Shown: positions 25,937-39,825, numbered from the stretch's first letter. The stretch is DNA of 64,000 bases from Conchocele bisecta (GCA_029237695.1 CM055279.1:17323686-17387685), one strand, 5' to 3'. A program made the numbers and translations. Notes: generated by a model from the letters alone, not told the origin.

Positions 25937-26059
25937 GTGAACTGATTATCGTGAAATAATGCACGAGTGATTGGGTCCTTACGAGTGAGCATAGCGATCC
26001 GAGTTTGTTTTGCGTTTTGACCCAATCACGAGGGCGTTATTTCAAGATAATCAGCTCAC
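25937..26059. mobile_element. Short hairpin MITE
   Basis: GTGAACTGATTATCGTGAAATAATGC at the left is mirrored by GCGTTATTTCAAGATAATCAGCTCAC at the right. The next inner segment is also paired (CGAGTGATTGGGTC and GACCCAATCACGAG). The whole 123-bp unit can fold into one long imperfect hairpin. Confidence 0.6.
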
Positions 26060-27080
26060 TTGGTCAAATAAACATTTTCTTACATTTCACGCACGCTTCT
26101 TCATAAAAACAAAGCGACTCAAGAGTAAAATATGGCATAGAGTTATGCGGGCCGTAGTGACGGTGACTGTCTCGCGATTCAGAGGGTGTGTCCAAGAACA
26201 CGATTTCATTATTGGAAGGAAACACATCATTGTGACGTGACGTCATATCTCCATATATGGTAAACACGAGAGTGGTGTAAACTACTGTTGCCGAGTGGTG
26301 TAAGTCACCGTTATATTTCTGTAAACTACTGGCAGAAATGTAGGAAATAATTATGTTATTAGTGTGAAAATATTTATTTTCCAGTTGCTTGCAAACATTG
26401 AAAATCGTAATTTGGCAATGATCTTGTTTTTTTTGTTGTTTTTTTTTCATGTATGCCTACCTGTCTCGATATCCAGGACACGTCATTTTAAAACAAAGTT
26501 TTAAATAGATAAATTTGTTTACGTTTTATGGTCAGAAATATTCTGAAACGATGTAAACACGCAACAGGAAGGTGGACATGTTATTGAGCACGAATGTATG
26601 ATTAGCCATGTGACCGCAGTGCACCACGTGACATTCAGGTATCGATCCCGGATTATTTGGATATATAATAAAATTGATATTTTTCCTCAGCAAAATGTTT
26701 TGCCAAATTATGTAATGGGTGAATAAATAACCGCATACATAACTCCTTGTTGTATTTTCCAATCGTTTCCGTATACACTGTTTATATTATGCAATGTTTG
26801 CATGTTTTTATTTTGTTTGTACATCATACTAACTAAATTGTTCATATGCTCAGTATATATGCGCAGGAATTGTGTTTGCATTAAGCAATGTGCGTGTATT
26901 CAGCAATTTGGGTGTTTTAGATCATTTTTAAACAGAAATGTTGCCTTAATTTTTTTTTGTGGGGGGGGGGGGTGGGGCGGGGGGTGGCGGCGTCAGTCGT
27001 GGGATGAAGGTTGAACTATAATCATAGCAATACGTCATTATTTGGAAAACAATTTGCCCCCATCCCACCGAACAGCTGGA
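26060..27080. other. Host DNA with a G-rich tract, no gene
   Basis: No gene is recognised. It holds a T-rich run near 26,427-26,448 and a G-tract at about 26,960-26,990. Confidence 0.35.
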
Positions 27081-28544
27081 TGTGGAGCGGGTTAAGGACT
27101 GTCATCATGATTGGACATTTGATACAAGCCTTAGTATCCATGCGGAACGATTAAAATTTCAAACTAACTTTATCACCATGATCAAAACATGGTTTCTACC
27201 ACGATACATGTACGATCACGACAAAATGGGGTTATTCATGTGTAGACCGAGACCAGTCAGTGTCCCAGGCCAGTCGGACCAGTCTATACACTTCGCCAGC
27301 TTCACTGTCCGCAATTCGATCAGCCAATCAGCCAGCCCGGATATCAGATCGTGCATCACATACGGGCCCTCCGGATAAGAAAAGGGACTATACTACAGTT
27401 GAAACAGTTTGCAGATCTTGATTATCTTGCGTGTTAGATACATTAGACGGCAGTGTAGATCCTGATCAGCTTGCGTGGAAACTGGTGAAAGCTGCCCATG
27501 ATTATATGCGCATTCTGACCAGAACCTACCACGTTTATCAGTCAGTGAAACACCGTGCCCCCAACAAGCAGTACGGTTCCATGTCAGCATGGTCAGGATG
27601 CAGGTATGTGATAGCAAATCAGGAGATAGACAGGTCGCACATTGATAGATAGCTGCATACAAAATTCCCATTTGGATTTATTTTATTATAAACTTAATTT
27701 ATGTAAGTAAATATTTACACCAACAAATATACAGCTTCTATCAATCATGTCTACGGCGCATACAAGAACTCGAGTGCCGCGGATATTACACGTCTATTAC
27801 ATATAATGCTGCTTACACCGGCGTCACTGTATACCGCCAACAGACAACGCTACACATACTTACAGTAATATCTATAATTATTATCATTGCAGTGTAGACC
27901 ATGTAGACTGGTGACAAAACTACGGGGCATATCTGATCACCATCTGGCCATACTAATATTTAGAATCACAATAAGCAAAGAGCAGGCAAGCAATGACTAA
28001 CTGTCTTATCGGGACAAGCCCTACAGAGTTATCTTGCAGCAAGCGTCGATAAAACATGGCGCCAAAAATAATAACTGAAGGACGTTATCCAGGGAATTAC
28101 ATATAAACTTTGAGGGTTTTGCGCAACGCTAATCTACGATGCACAACGAAAAAACATATTTACACGTGCTTGCAATGTGTTGATATATACTGGAAAACTA
28201 TACAGTCATTCGGGAAAACTTTCAGAGCTTCACAAAACATAGCCTTTATTATACAAAAACAGGCGCGAAATGTGCATACACTCGGCAATGTCCGTGCCAC
28301 TCGTGCCAGTTAATGTCAATACATAGTTACATTACTTACTAATGGAATATACACACTGATCTATGACACGAACCAATGCGAATGATGAGTAGAATCTAAC
28401 TTGAAAACCGGTTTTCAACGTAAAATTCCGTTTAGCCAACATAACTGACACACGTTATTCGCAAAGGGAGATAATTATGCATGACCTGCAAACATATCTC
28501 TATCGCGTCATCCCGAACATAATTGAAATCAGTTACACCCCTGA
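27081..28544 (+). repeat. Segmental duplication block X (copy 1)
   Basis: About 1.4 kb that recurs, diverged by small indels, at about 42,690-44,116. Both contain TGTAGACCGAGACCAG, CCAGCCCGGATATCAGATCG, TTTGCAGATCTTGAT, CTACCACGT, ACATGGCGCCAAAAATAATAAC and TTCGCAAAGGGAGA in the same order. No intact coding frame is shared between copies. Confidence 0.75.
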
Positions 28545-29035
28545 CTGATAAATGCAGAACAGCAAGGGTTAATGACCATATCGGGGCCTTGCTGTGTTGT
28601 ACAGGAACCGTGTTGTACCTGGTACCAAGACTTCATATTGGCCCTGTCTCCACCGGACACACCCACCCCCCCACCCCCTCCATATACCCCTGCCCCCACT
28701 GGTCCATACTTACTCTATCATGAATGCAGAGCAGCAATGCGTTAATGACCATATCGGTGCCTTGCTGTGTTGTACAGGGACAGTGTTGTACCTGGTACCA
28801 AGACATCATATAAGCCCTGTCTTCACCGGACACACCCTCCCTATACCCCTACCCCCACTGGTCCATATTTACTCCATCATGAATGCAGAGCAGCAAGAGT
28901 TGATGACCATATCGGAGCCCTGCTGTGTTGTACATGGACCGTGTTGTACCTGGTACCAAGACTTCATTGTTCGTACAGTAGGCCCTGTCTCCACCGGATA
29001 CCCCTCCATATATTCCCCACCCAACCCCGTCCAAG
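28545..29035. repeat. Three-copy ~170-bp tandem repeat
   Basis: The unit contains GACCATATCGG--CCTTGCTGTG, TTGTACCTGGTACCAAGAC, CCCTGTCTCCACCGGA and CCCACTGGTCCATA. The long frames it leaves open in several directions reflect the repeat, not a gene. Confidence 0.75.
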
Positions 29036-29162
29036 ACAATACTTCAACACATAACATCAAGGTGCATGATCATGTGGTTATTACAACAACAATGGTTGAA
29101 AGTGTTGAAAGCGCGCCCACTCCAAAGTAAGTATTATATGATATTATCCTTAATAGGCAACA

Positions 29163-29314
29163 TATTTTGATGAAATATGGCGCAGCAAACACGTCTTCAT
29201 GAGCTGCATTTGGTGCTCCACTGAGTGCTGCACATACTTGATCTATTTCCGTGTCAGTAGACCACCAAATGCAGCTTAACAAGACGCGTTTGATGCGCCA
29301 TATTTCATCAAAAT
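29163..29314. mobile_element. Foldback MITE, ~60-bp arms
   Basis: ATTTTGATGAAATATGGCGCA...GAGCTGCATTTGGTG at the left is mirrored by CACCAAATGCAGCTTAA...TGCGCCATATTTCATCAAAAT at the right, with a short loop. Members of this type can be transcribed into hairpins; nothing here proves it. Confidence 0.65.
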
Positions 29315-29407
29315 CCGCTACATAACAAGAACAACATAGAGGAATACGCACTTTGAATCGGAGGGCTTTTCGAAGTTTCAGTACTTGTTGTTGTTGTTGT
29401 TTTAACC

Positions 29408-29709
29408 CAGGCCTTTCTCCAGCCCTTTATAGCGCTGTGGTGCTCCCAGCGCCTTAATTTAAAAAAAACAAGGTACCCCAGCGCTATAAATTTCAGATAG
29501 AATATAAAATAGTTCCAATTTTGATATTTTTTCATTTAGTTTCGGTTCCATTTGACCCTTGCAAGCTCTTTAAGAATGTATTATGAGGTTTAAACGTGTT
29601 GTAAAGGAGATATATGGGTATATGCCCAATTCCATAATATGACTCAGCAAAATATGACTTTCGCGGTTAAATACCCCAGCGCCTTAAATTATTTCTGGGG
29701 AAAGGCCTG
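29408..29709. mobile_element. MITE with TAACC target duplication
   Basis: Ends CAGGCCTTTCTCCAG and CTGGGGAAAGGCCTG are inverted, and TAACC flanks both (29,403-29,407 and 29,710-29,714). Internal copies of CCCAGCGC-TTAAATT are arranged as sub-terminal repeats. A 5-bp duplication with CAGG ends leaves the superfamily open. Confidence 0.65.
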
Positions 29710-29848
29710 TAACCACGTGATCATACACCATGAACATGGCCAGTTGTTATGAAGTCAGCTGTAATTTGCAACAATAGTCTCTGTTCAAGCATAATTTTTA
29801 TAGTACTGAAAAATAGCTAGTGTTGCCAATGTTTTTCTGCAATCGATT

Positions 29849-30131
29849 CGTCACCTGAAAAAATTATATTTTCGATAGATTATAAAGTATGATAATTGCA
29901 CATCAAAGAATAAATACGGAGTATAAATAGTAATGGCCGTTAACATTTTAAGGAAACACGCTTATCGCCCCTGATATCAGCGTGGACAGTTACGTCTGAT
30001 ATAAAATGTATAAAAATGCCAATCAATACGTGGAGTAATGGTGAATGAATGTTTATTTTGCTAGAACATGTCTCAGATGATGATCTGATAATAAGTACAG
30101 TTTGTGCCTACTGAGTGGGCATGCACCTTTA
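29849..30131. mobile_element. TTAA MITE, half copy
   Basis: It matches one half of the ~500-bp family, from GTCACCTGAAAAAATTATATTTTCG to CTACTGAGTGGGCATGCACCTTTAA. The other half is missing. Confidence 0.7.
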
Positions 30132-30816
30132 AACTATTGTCTCTAATGAAAACTCTAATGCGACAACACATAACCGAATTATCTCCCCTGTTTATTACAG
30201 TTTCTGATAGCATGTACTTGAATAACATGTACTTGTAGCAGAGTTATGGTCCTTGCTGCAGTGTGCATTTGGGGATATCCGTCTGCCTACAGGCCACACT
30301 TCTAGTTTAAATATCTTTATTGCAATTTTTCTTATTTCTCAATGAAAGTATTAGTTGTGACCACTCATTTGAATTTTGGTCACAGCATTACCCTCACGTC
30401 CCTCACGTCCCGAAACTGTGCACTAACAATATGCTGTGCATCAGATTGAAAAGTTTAAACATCAAAATATATTTTCAGATTGATTGGACAACTGCTCAGA
30501 TATCTCGTATTTTGTATAGTCTGCTGGCATAATGTGTATATCACGCCATTGTCATATCTGTCTATGATGTATTGCACCAAATTGTATTTGGTTTACTGTC
30601 ATAGTATTTTCTGTATGTGTCAAACGCACGAAGTGTTGAAACTGTGCGATGGCTTGTACATATAAAGTTGGCGGAGATGGCAACTCAAGGTACCATATAG
30701 TATACAGTAGCACGACAATATTTATATATGTTATATTCATATATCACATCACTCTAACTTATGAAGCAATTGTAAGTGAAGCCAAGTGTATCTATCTATG
30801 ACCTACATGTACTATC
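30132..30816. other. Host DNA, no gene recognised
   Basis: No exon or repeat that I can support between two MITE copies. Confidence 0.35.
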
Positions 30817-31097
30817 TTAAAGGCACATACCCACTCAGTAGGCACACACTATTCTTTATAGGAATTAAATAAGTGTATAACTGTGTCACTATTCCACCAG
30901 TTCTAAAACTTCTGAATGCCCGCTATACAGATATAATCATTTAATAATATATATTTTACTGATAGTGACGCGCGGTGGTAATAGGCTATTTTCATATTCA
31001 AATGAGGCATGCTATTTTTAACTCAACTGAGCGAAGCTCATGTGAGCTATTGTTACCGCAATGTGTCCGTCGTCCGTCGTCCGTCGTCCGTCGTCGT

Positions 31098-31129
<32 letters not shown>

Positions 31130-33536
31130 CGTGAACATTTTCATGTGAGCTATTGTTACCGCAATGTGTCCGTCGTCCGTCGTCCGTCGTCGTCGTCGTC
31201 GTCGTCCGTGAACATTTTCAAACGTCTTCTCCTCGGTAACCATTGGGCCTATAGTCACCAAACTTCAGGGTCATGGTCCATAGGTAGGAGGATTACAAAA
31301 TTGTTGAAATTACATCATTACGTAATCCAAGATGGCCGCCGTCTAAAAATAGCACAAATTCTTCAAAAATATTCTTCTCAAGAACCGCTGACCGGATTTC
31401 GACAAAACTTGGTAGGACTGATCGATGTACAAAACTCTTTCAAAGTTGTTAAAATGGTGACCCTGGAGTCAAAAATGGGCATGGCCCGTGGGGTCAAATT
31501 GGGGTCAAATTTTATTTTTGACCGAATATGGTCTTGTCATATATCACATTGAAGGTATCAACGAGGCGATCACTCTGGTGCATTTGTCGAAATCGGATGG
31601 TTAGGTCATCCAAGATGGCCGCAGAAAGGTCAAAAGGTCGTTCTTTTATTGGAGATTTCAAAATTCTTCTTCACATGAACCGCTTGGCCCATGGTAGCCA
31701 AACTTGAAAGTTATGGTCCATGGGTGAGGCATTTTCAGATTTGTTAAAATGAAGGTCATCGCTACATGTAATCCAGGATGGCCGCCGTCTAAAAATAGCA
31801 TAAATTCTTAAAAAATCTTCTTCTCATGTACCGCTAGCTGGATTTCGACAAAACTTTGTAGGAATGATCGATGTACAATGCTCTTTCAAAGGTGTTAAAA
31901 TGGTGACCCCGGGGTCAAAAATGGGCGTGGCCCGTGGGGTCAAATTAGGGTCAAATTTTATTTTTGAACAAATATGGTCATGTCATATATCAAATTGAAG
32001 GTATCAACGAGGCGATCACTCTGGTGCATTTTTTGTCGAAATCGGATGGTTAGGTCATCCAAGATGGCCGCAGAAATGTCAAAAGGTCGTTCTTTTATTA
32101 GAGATTTGAAAATTCTTCTTCACATGAACCGCTTGGCCCATGGTAGCCAAACGTAAGAGTTATGGTCCATGGGTGAAGCCTTTTCAGATTTGTTAAAATG
32201 GAGGTCATCGCGAATCCAAGATGGCCGCCGTCTAAAAAAATAGCACAAATTCTTAAATCTTCTTCTCATGAACCGCTGGCCACAGTCTAAAAATAACATA
32301 AATTCTTAAAAAATCTTCTTCTCATGAACAGCTAGCTGGATTTCGACGAAACTTGGTAGGAATGATCAATGTACAATGCTGTTTCAAAGTTGTTAAAATG
32401 GTTACCCCGGGGTCAAAAATGGGCGTGGCCCGTGGTGTCAAATTTTATTTTTGACCGAATATGGTCATGTTATATATCAAATCGAATGTATCAATGAGGC
32501 GATCACTCTGGTGAATTTTTTGTCGAAATCGGATGGTTATGTCATCCAAGATAGCCGTCGAAATGTCAAAAGGTTGTTCTTTTATTAGAGATTTCAAAAT
32601 TCTTCTTCACATGAAGCGCTTGGCCCATGGTGGCAAAACTTAAAAGTTATGGTCCATGGGTGAAGCCTTTTAAGATTTGCTAAAATGGAGGTCGTCGCTA
32701 ATCCAAGATGGCCGCCGTCTAAAAATAGCACAAATTCTTAAATCTTCTTCTCATGGCCGGATTTCGATGAAACTTGGTAGGAATGATTGATATACAATGC
32801 TCTTTCAAATTTGTGAAAATGGTGACCCCAGGGACAAAAATGGGCGTGGCTCGTGGGGTCAAATTTTATTTTTGGCCGAATATGTTAATTTCATATATCA
32901 AATTGATGTATCGATGAGGCGATTGCTCTGGTGCAATATTTGTCGGAATCGGATGATTATGTCATCCATGATGGCCGCCAAAAGGTCATTTATTGGAGAT
33001 TTTGAACGTCTTTTTCTCAGAAACAACATGGCCGATGATGGCCAAACTTCATAGTAAGTTAAGATCCCTGGGTGAATCATTTTCAAATTTGGTAAAATGA
33101 GTCATTGCTTAATCCAAGATGACCGCCATTTAAAAATAGCATAATTTTTTTAAAAACACATGAACTCAATGTCACATTCTCCTCTGGTGTTCATGGAGTC
33201 AGGTGAGCGAATTAGGGCCTTCATGGCCCTCTTGTTAAATTATTTATGCTAATTAAATGCGTCACCTGAAAAAAATAATATTTTCGGCAGATTATAAATT
33301 ATGATCATTGCACATAAAAATAAATACAGAGAATAAATAGCAATGTCCGTTAACATGTTAAAGTAACACTGTTATCGCCCCTGATATCATTGTGGAAATT
33401 TACGTCTGATATAAATGTATGATAATGCCAATCAATACGTGGGGTAATGGTGAATGAATATTTATTTTGCCAGAAAATGTCTCTGATGTTGATATAAATG
33501 ACATGTTGTGCATAGTGAGTGGGAATGTACCTTTAA
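30817..33536. mobile_element. TTAA MITE interrupted by a 2.2-kb element
   Basis: It starts TTAAAGGCACATACCCACTCAG and ends GTGGGAATGTACCTTTAA. Removing 31,022-33,238 leaves ~503 bp that aligns throughout with the other members. Confidence 0.8.
31022..33234. mobile_element. 2.2-kb repeat inserted at TTAA, with ~460-bp internal repeats
   Basis: TTAA lies on both sides (31,018-31,021 and 33,235-33,238), and the empty site is seen in the MITE copy at 57,855. The left end has two copies of GTGAGCTATTGTTACCGCAATG followed by CCGTCGT microsatellites (31,067-31,130; 31,166-31,208). The body is about four degenerate ~460-bp repeats marked by ATCCAAGATGGCCGCCGTCTAAAAA, TTGACC-AATATGGTC and GCGATCACTCTGGTG. 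No terminal inverted repeats and no intact coding frame. Confidence 0.65.
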
Positions 33537-35027
33537 AGTCCAGAAAGTGTGACAATAATGAAATTTTCGAAATCCAGATTGGGTTTCATGTAGCAGTTTA
33601 TACTTGTTTACATACTCCTTTAGATGTTTGTTAGCATGCTTTTCAAATAGTCACGGTCGTGACCAAATAACACAGAAGTGTAGTGTGTCTTATTTTGATG
33701 TTAATTTCAACCAAAAATAGTACACGATCAGATGAGTTGCTATCCGGATGCGAATTCTGTAATACTAGACGATATTATTCATACAAAATTTGGAATTGGA
33801 AACGTGTATTCATTTTGTAACACCCACCAGGTGCCCTGAGACAAGAACATCCGTATTGTCACGCGGGGGTTGAATGGTGATGACATTGAACATTAATACG
33901 ATTAATTTAATAATAATTTGTAAACGATCCACTGAACTGGCATTAGCGGGCAATTCGAGGGTGAAAACCCATTTCTTGACATCATGGCCTGCAATACACC
34001 TGAATACTTCCAACATCTTCCTGGTATCATGTTTATAATTTATAAATAATTTGCCCAATTTACATCACATAGACAGTTTTCTGTTCGAAATTCACAAACC
34101 TGAAACTTATACATTATGTAAATGCTTTTTCCCTACCGATATTTACTTTGTAGTTGGTATATAGCACTAAATTTCTGTAATTTAGAATTAGGTTTTCAGC
34201 GACAGAAATTGTTACTACCAGGGATAACCTGATTGCCCCTTGTAGGTTAAAATTATGACTGAACAAGTAAAACTACTTTCATATATCCAGCGCACAAGTT
34301 GAACAGTTGGTGATTAGATTGGCATTTTTTCATTGAAATGTGCTATTCCGATCCAGTGGGAATCTGTGTCAGTTTTTGAAGGGCCACCTGGAAGACAGGT
34401 GGAAGACTCGGACATGTGACGCAAACAAAAAAATGCCCTTTAAAAAAAGCCCATTACCACACCCACGTGGTCTCGTACCGTAACGGTACCGTACATAATG
34501 TTTACTAAACAAATCACATTGCCCCACCCATCTGGTATTGTGCTGTATATTTGGATGGGGTGGGATTCGAGAATTGTTTAATGCGTCTTCCACCTGTTAC
34601 ACCTGGCACCAGATCAGGTGCATGTAATGAGCTAAATCATTTGCATACTGGTTTTATGGAGCAGGAGCTACACTGGTCTCCACTGCCATAAGCCCTGTTT
34701 TACCAGGCTACACCTCGTATTATTATCAGATTGTTTGTTAATCACAGAAGTGCACTTTGATGTATATCACAGATTAATGTCGTTTATTATGGTGCCCGAC
34801 CATCAGAGCATAAAATGATATTCGTGGAATGTAATCATGCAATAGATCTTAATAATATATCACGGCATTTAAATGCCGGTCGCATACACTGGGATTGATA
34901 TGCTAAGTAGCAGGGAATTATCTGATGAGAAAACTGAAGTTTTTCAATCGTATAAAACTGCAAATATTTGCCAACCGTGCTTCGTACTAGTATAAAATCA
35001 CTATATTGACTCGCATTATGTAAATAA
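33537..35027. other. Host DNA, no gene recognised
   Basis: No supportable exon. A palindrome-like GTACCGTAACGGTACCGTAC lies near 34,475-34,495. Confidence 0.35.
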
Positions 35028-35245
35028 GGTGGCCGGATTAACTCAGTAGGTATAGCGTCGGACTGCGGATCGGGAGACTCCGGGTTTGCTTCCCACCTCG
35101 ACCTGCTCCGAATGGCAGTTTCGGCGTGTCCTTGGGCAAGACAACTACGTGCTAGCCTAGTCCTATCGGATGAGGGGACTTAAATAGTCGGTCCCGACAT
35201 GCAAGGTCATCGAGCCAGTGCCGCCGTTAAATCAATGCATTTACA
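35028..35245 (+). repeat. tRNA-derived SINE
   Basis: A tRNA-like head GGTGGCCGGATTAACTCAGTAGG (box A) and CCGGGTTTGCTTCCCACC (box B) is followed by a body containing GTGTCCTTGGGCAAGAC, a core word shared by several metazoan SINE families, and a TTACATTTACATG tail. The order and spacing make this the clearest SINE in the window. Confidence 0.75.
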
Positions 35246-36540
35246 TTTACATGTTGCATCATGTAAAACATTCTACATGTGCATTTGTTTGTCTGATGCA
35301 AAATATGAATGCCTTCTTAAATTGGTCACCAAAGTAAGTTTTGTCACCACCATTTGAAGCATTGTGAAATAAACACAAATGCGGCAAGAAAATGTTTTTG
35401 AATTTCTTTCACACACCCAGGCAATTCTGAGTGTAATGTCGAATATGTGACTGAGAGAAATGGGACTTATTGGTTTTGCCACCAGTGTAGACCCCAATCA
35501 GCCTGTTCATCCGCACAGTCTGATCATGATCTGCACTGTTCACTATTCCATCGATGAAACACCCATCATGCTTCTGACAAGCAACACAGATCGTTATCAG
35601 GCTACAGGAGTATGCTACTTGATCAGGAACTACACTGGTCGCAAATCCCATATGCCACATTTCTCCAGTCAGAGCCACATTTGTATATGCATCAGTCTAC
35701 TTGTTTCATTCTCTGTGTGAATTGCATTTCGTTCTCCAGATTCTGTTCAGTCAATATAATTACATGCGTGTATTTGTGTATTTCTCCATATTTGGTAGCT
35801 ATATTTGGGTTATCTGATGACATATGATACCGGTGTCGTGTCTTTATGATATACATATTAGGTATGTAACATAACTAAAGGATAAATATTGTGCTTTTTG
35901 TATAGACTATATGGCGTAATGTAATCGGTCTCATCTCATATGGACCATTACTTATATTTACATTGCATGTTTTAATACCGGTAGGTTCAAAAGTGTAAAT
36001 AACCAAATAAATTATGATGTTAAAGTTAAGAATCGTCTTGTTTACATCATTTTGTTGCAATTCATGGAACAGCGACATTTGCCAGTCAATAGCATGCCGT
36101 TATCTATGTCTATGTTCAATATGTTGCTTAATTAGAGCTTTAGACAAGTTGAATAAGATAATTCAATCTTCTGGAAATATAACATTTATTATGCACGGTC
36201 GGTATGCTATGATACTCAAGTCACACAAGTTACAGTTTTTTGTGGTAGCAAAGACAAAAATTAATTTTTTTCATGTAAATGCAGCCAGTTTACCTAATAA
36301 TAAATTTAAATTAAACAAATGCTTAACTTGAATTACTCTCTGCAACAAACCACTGAGAAGATCATTAATTATTTTGCAAAAATTATGCTCGGTTTGTAAG
36401 ATTTGAGACTTCACAAATTAAATATTTTGTCATACATAATTATTGTTTCAGTGATGAATGCGATAATTTTGCAAAAAAGTATGCTCGTTTTTTAAGATTT
36501 GAGAGTTCAAAAATTATTTCGTAGGCCACATAAATCATTC
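35246..36540. other. Host DNA, no gene recognised
   Basis: It contains dispersed copies of the CCAGTGTAGACC/CTGATCATGATCTGCACTGTTC type that recur at 40,020 and 44,310. No exon is seen. Confidence 0.35.
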
Positions 36541-39500
36541 ATTTTTAGCTCGCCTGCACGAACTGCAGAAGAGCTTATGGCATACCCCAGGCGGCGTCGG
36601 CGTCCACAAACTTAACGTTGGGTAAATGTCTTATTACTTATGTTTCCTTTCATGGAACACCTTGTTATTTCATACCTGCATTCCTCAGATGACCATCTAT
36701 CATGCTGTACCATATCCATGACCCACCACCTAGCCCTTACCCCAAGGTCAATGTCACGGTCACAAACTTAGCACATTGATAAACGTAACGTTGGGGTAAA
36801 TGTCTTATAACTTCTGTTTCCTTTCATGGAACACCTTGTTATTTCATACATGCATTCCTCAGATGACCCTCTATCATGCTGTAGTAAATCCATGACCCAC
36901 CACCCAGCCCTTACCCCAAGGTCAAGGTCACAAACTTAGCACATTGATAAACTTAACGTTGGGGTAAATATCTCATAACATCTGTTTTCTTTCATGGAAA
37001 GCCTTGATATTTCATAAATGCATTCATCGGATGATACTATATCGTGCTATATCAAATCCATGACCCACCACCCATCCCTTACCCCAAGGTCAAGGTCACA
37101 AACTTGGCACATTCATAAACTTAATTAACGTTGGGGTAAATGTCTTATTGCATCTGTTTCCTTTCATGGAACGCCTTTATATTTCATACATGCAATCCTC
37201 AGATGACCCTCTATCATGCTGTAGCAAATCTACGACCCACCACCCAACCCTTACCCCAAGGTCAAGATCACAAATTTAGCATGTTCATATACTTAACGTT
37301 GGGGTAAATGTTGTGTAACTTCTCTTTCTTTACAGGGAATGCCTTCATATTTCATACATGCATTCAACTGACTCTATCGTGCTATAGCAAATCCATGAGA
37401 TAACCCTTTACCTAAGTTCAAGGTCACAAACTTAGCACATTCGTAAACTTAACGTTGGGGTAAATGTAACATCTGTTTCCTTTCATGGAACGCCTTGATA
37501 TTTCATACATGCATTCATCTGATGATACCCTATTATGCTATAGCAAATCCATGACCCACCGCCCACCTCTTACCCCAAGGTCAATGTCACAAACTTAGCA
37601 CATTCACAAACTTAACGTTAGGCTAAATGTTGTGTAACCTCTGTTTATTTACAGGGAACGCCTTCATATTTCATACATGCATTCATCTGATGATACTCTA
37701 TCGTGCTATACTAAATCCATGACAGGCCACCCCTTTCCCCAAGGTCAAGGTCACAGACTTAGCACATTCTTAAACTTAACGTTGGGGTAAATGTAACATA
37801 TGTTTCCTTTCATGGAACGCCTTGATATTTCATACATGCATTCATCTGATGAGAGCCTATCATGTCATAGCAAATCCATGACCACCGCCACCTCTTACCC
37901 CAAGGTCAAGGTCACAAACTTAGCACATTCATAAACTTAACGTTGGGGTAAATGTCTTATAACATTTGTTTACTTACATGGAATTCCTTGATATTTCATA
38001 CATGCATTCCTCAGATGACCCTCTATCATGCTGTAGCAAATCCATGACCCACTACCCTACCCTTACCCCAAGGTCAAGGTCACAAACTTAGCACATTGAT
38101 AAACTTAACGTTGGGGTAAATATTTCATAACATCTGTTTTCTTTCATGGAAAGCCTTGATATTTCATAAATGCATCCATCGGATGATACTATATCGTGCT
38201 ATATCAAATCCATGACCCACCACCCATCCCTTACCCCAAGGTCAAGGTCACAAACTTGGCACATTCATAAACTTAACGTTGGGGTAAATGTCTTATTGCA
38301 TCTGTTTCCTTTCATGGAACGCCTTTATATTTCATACATGCAATCCTCAGATGACCCTCTATCATGCTGTAGCAAATCTACGACCCACCACCCACCCCTT
38401 ACCCCAAGGTCAAGATCACAAATTTAGCATGTTCATATACTTAACGTTGGGGTAAATGTTGTGTAACTTCTCTTTCTTTACAGGGAATGCCTTCATATTT
38501 CATACATGCATTCAACTGACTCTATCGTGCTATAGCAAATCCATGAGACAACCCTTTACCTAAGTTCAAGGTCACAAACTTAGCACATTCGTAAACTTAA
38601 CGTTGGGGTAAATGTAACATCTGTTTCCTTTCATGGAACGCCTTGATATTTCATACATGCATTCATCTGATGATACCCTATTATGCTATAGCAAATCCAT
38701 GACCCACCGCCCACCTCTTACCCCAAGGTCAATGTCACAAACTTAGCACATTCACAAACTTAACGTTAGGCTAAATGTTGTGTAACCTCTGTTTATTTAC
38801 AGGGAACGCCTTCATATTTCATACATGCATTCATCTGATGATACTCTATCGTGCTATACTAAATCCATGACAGGCCACCCCTTTCCCCAAGGTCAAGGTC
38901 ACAGACTTAGCACATTCTTAAACTTAACGTTGGGGTAAATGTAACATATGTTTCCTTTCATGGAACGCCTTGATATTTCATACATGCATTCATCTGATGA
39001 TAGCCTATCATGTCATAGCAAATCCATGACCCACCGCCCACCTCTTACCCCAAGGTCAAGGTCACAAACTTAGCACATTCATAAACTTAACGTTGGGGTA
39101 AATGTCTTATAACATTTGTTTACTTACATGGAATTCCTTGATATTTCATACATGCATTCCTCAGATGATCCTCTATCATGCTGTAGCAAATCCATGACCC
39201 ACTACCCTACCCTTACCCCAAGGTCAAGGTCACAAACTTAGCACATTCATAAACTTAACATTGGGGTAAATAAAGTCTTATAAATATGTTTCCATTTTCA
39301 ATGGAACTTGCCTTTGATATTTCATAAATGCATGCATCTGATGATACCCTATCATGCTATAGTAAATCCATGACCCACCCTCACCCCTTACCCCAAGGTC
39401 AAGGTCACAAACTTAGCACATTAACTTAATTTTGGGGTAAATGTTTTATAACATCTGTTTCCTTTCATTGAACGCCTTGATATTTCATACATGCATTCCT

Positions 39501-39800
39501 TGGTGCTCGGGCAAATGGCTTATAATCAAATATGCCTCGTTTTCTTCGGCTGCCAGCGGGGGCATTCGTGTGCCGACAGGCCACATTTCTAGTTCATACA
39601 TGTATTCATCTGATGATCCTCTATTGTGCTACAGCAAATCTATGACCCACCCCCACCCCTTTCCCCAAGATCAACATCATAACCTTAACGTTGGAGTAAA
39701 TGTATTTTTATAAAATCTGTTTCTTTACAGAGAACGCCTTGATATTTCATACATGCATTCAACTGATGATTCTCTATTGTGTTACAGCAAATCCATGACC
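36541..39800 (+). repeat. Tandem array of ~165-175-bp units with 1,150-bp higher-order structure
   Basis: Units read ...TTCATACATGCATTC-TC-GATGA, TATCATGCT, AAATCCATGACCCACC, CTTACCCCAAGGTCAAGGTCAC, AAACTTAGCACATTC and TTAACGTTGGGGTAAATGT. Distinctive variants recur ~1,150 bp apart (for example TACTTACATGGAATTCC at 37,971 and 39,121), so a block of about seven units was duplicated recently. It is non-coding. Confidence 0.85.
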
Positions 39801-39825
39801 CATCCATGTTATACATTGTTAGATT

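Noticed and set aside
28594..29130. 178-codon plus-strand frame
   Set aside because: Arises from the three-copy ~170-bp tandem repeat; frames overlap in several registers and no domain is seen.
31061..31552. 163-codon frame with Val and Ser runs
   Set aside because: Translation of the CCGTCGT microsatellite and the inserted repeat.
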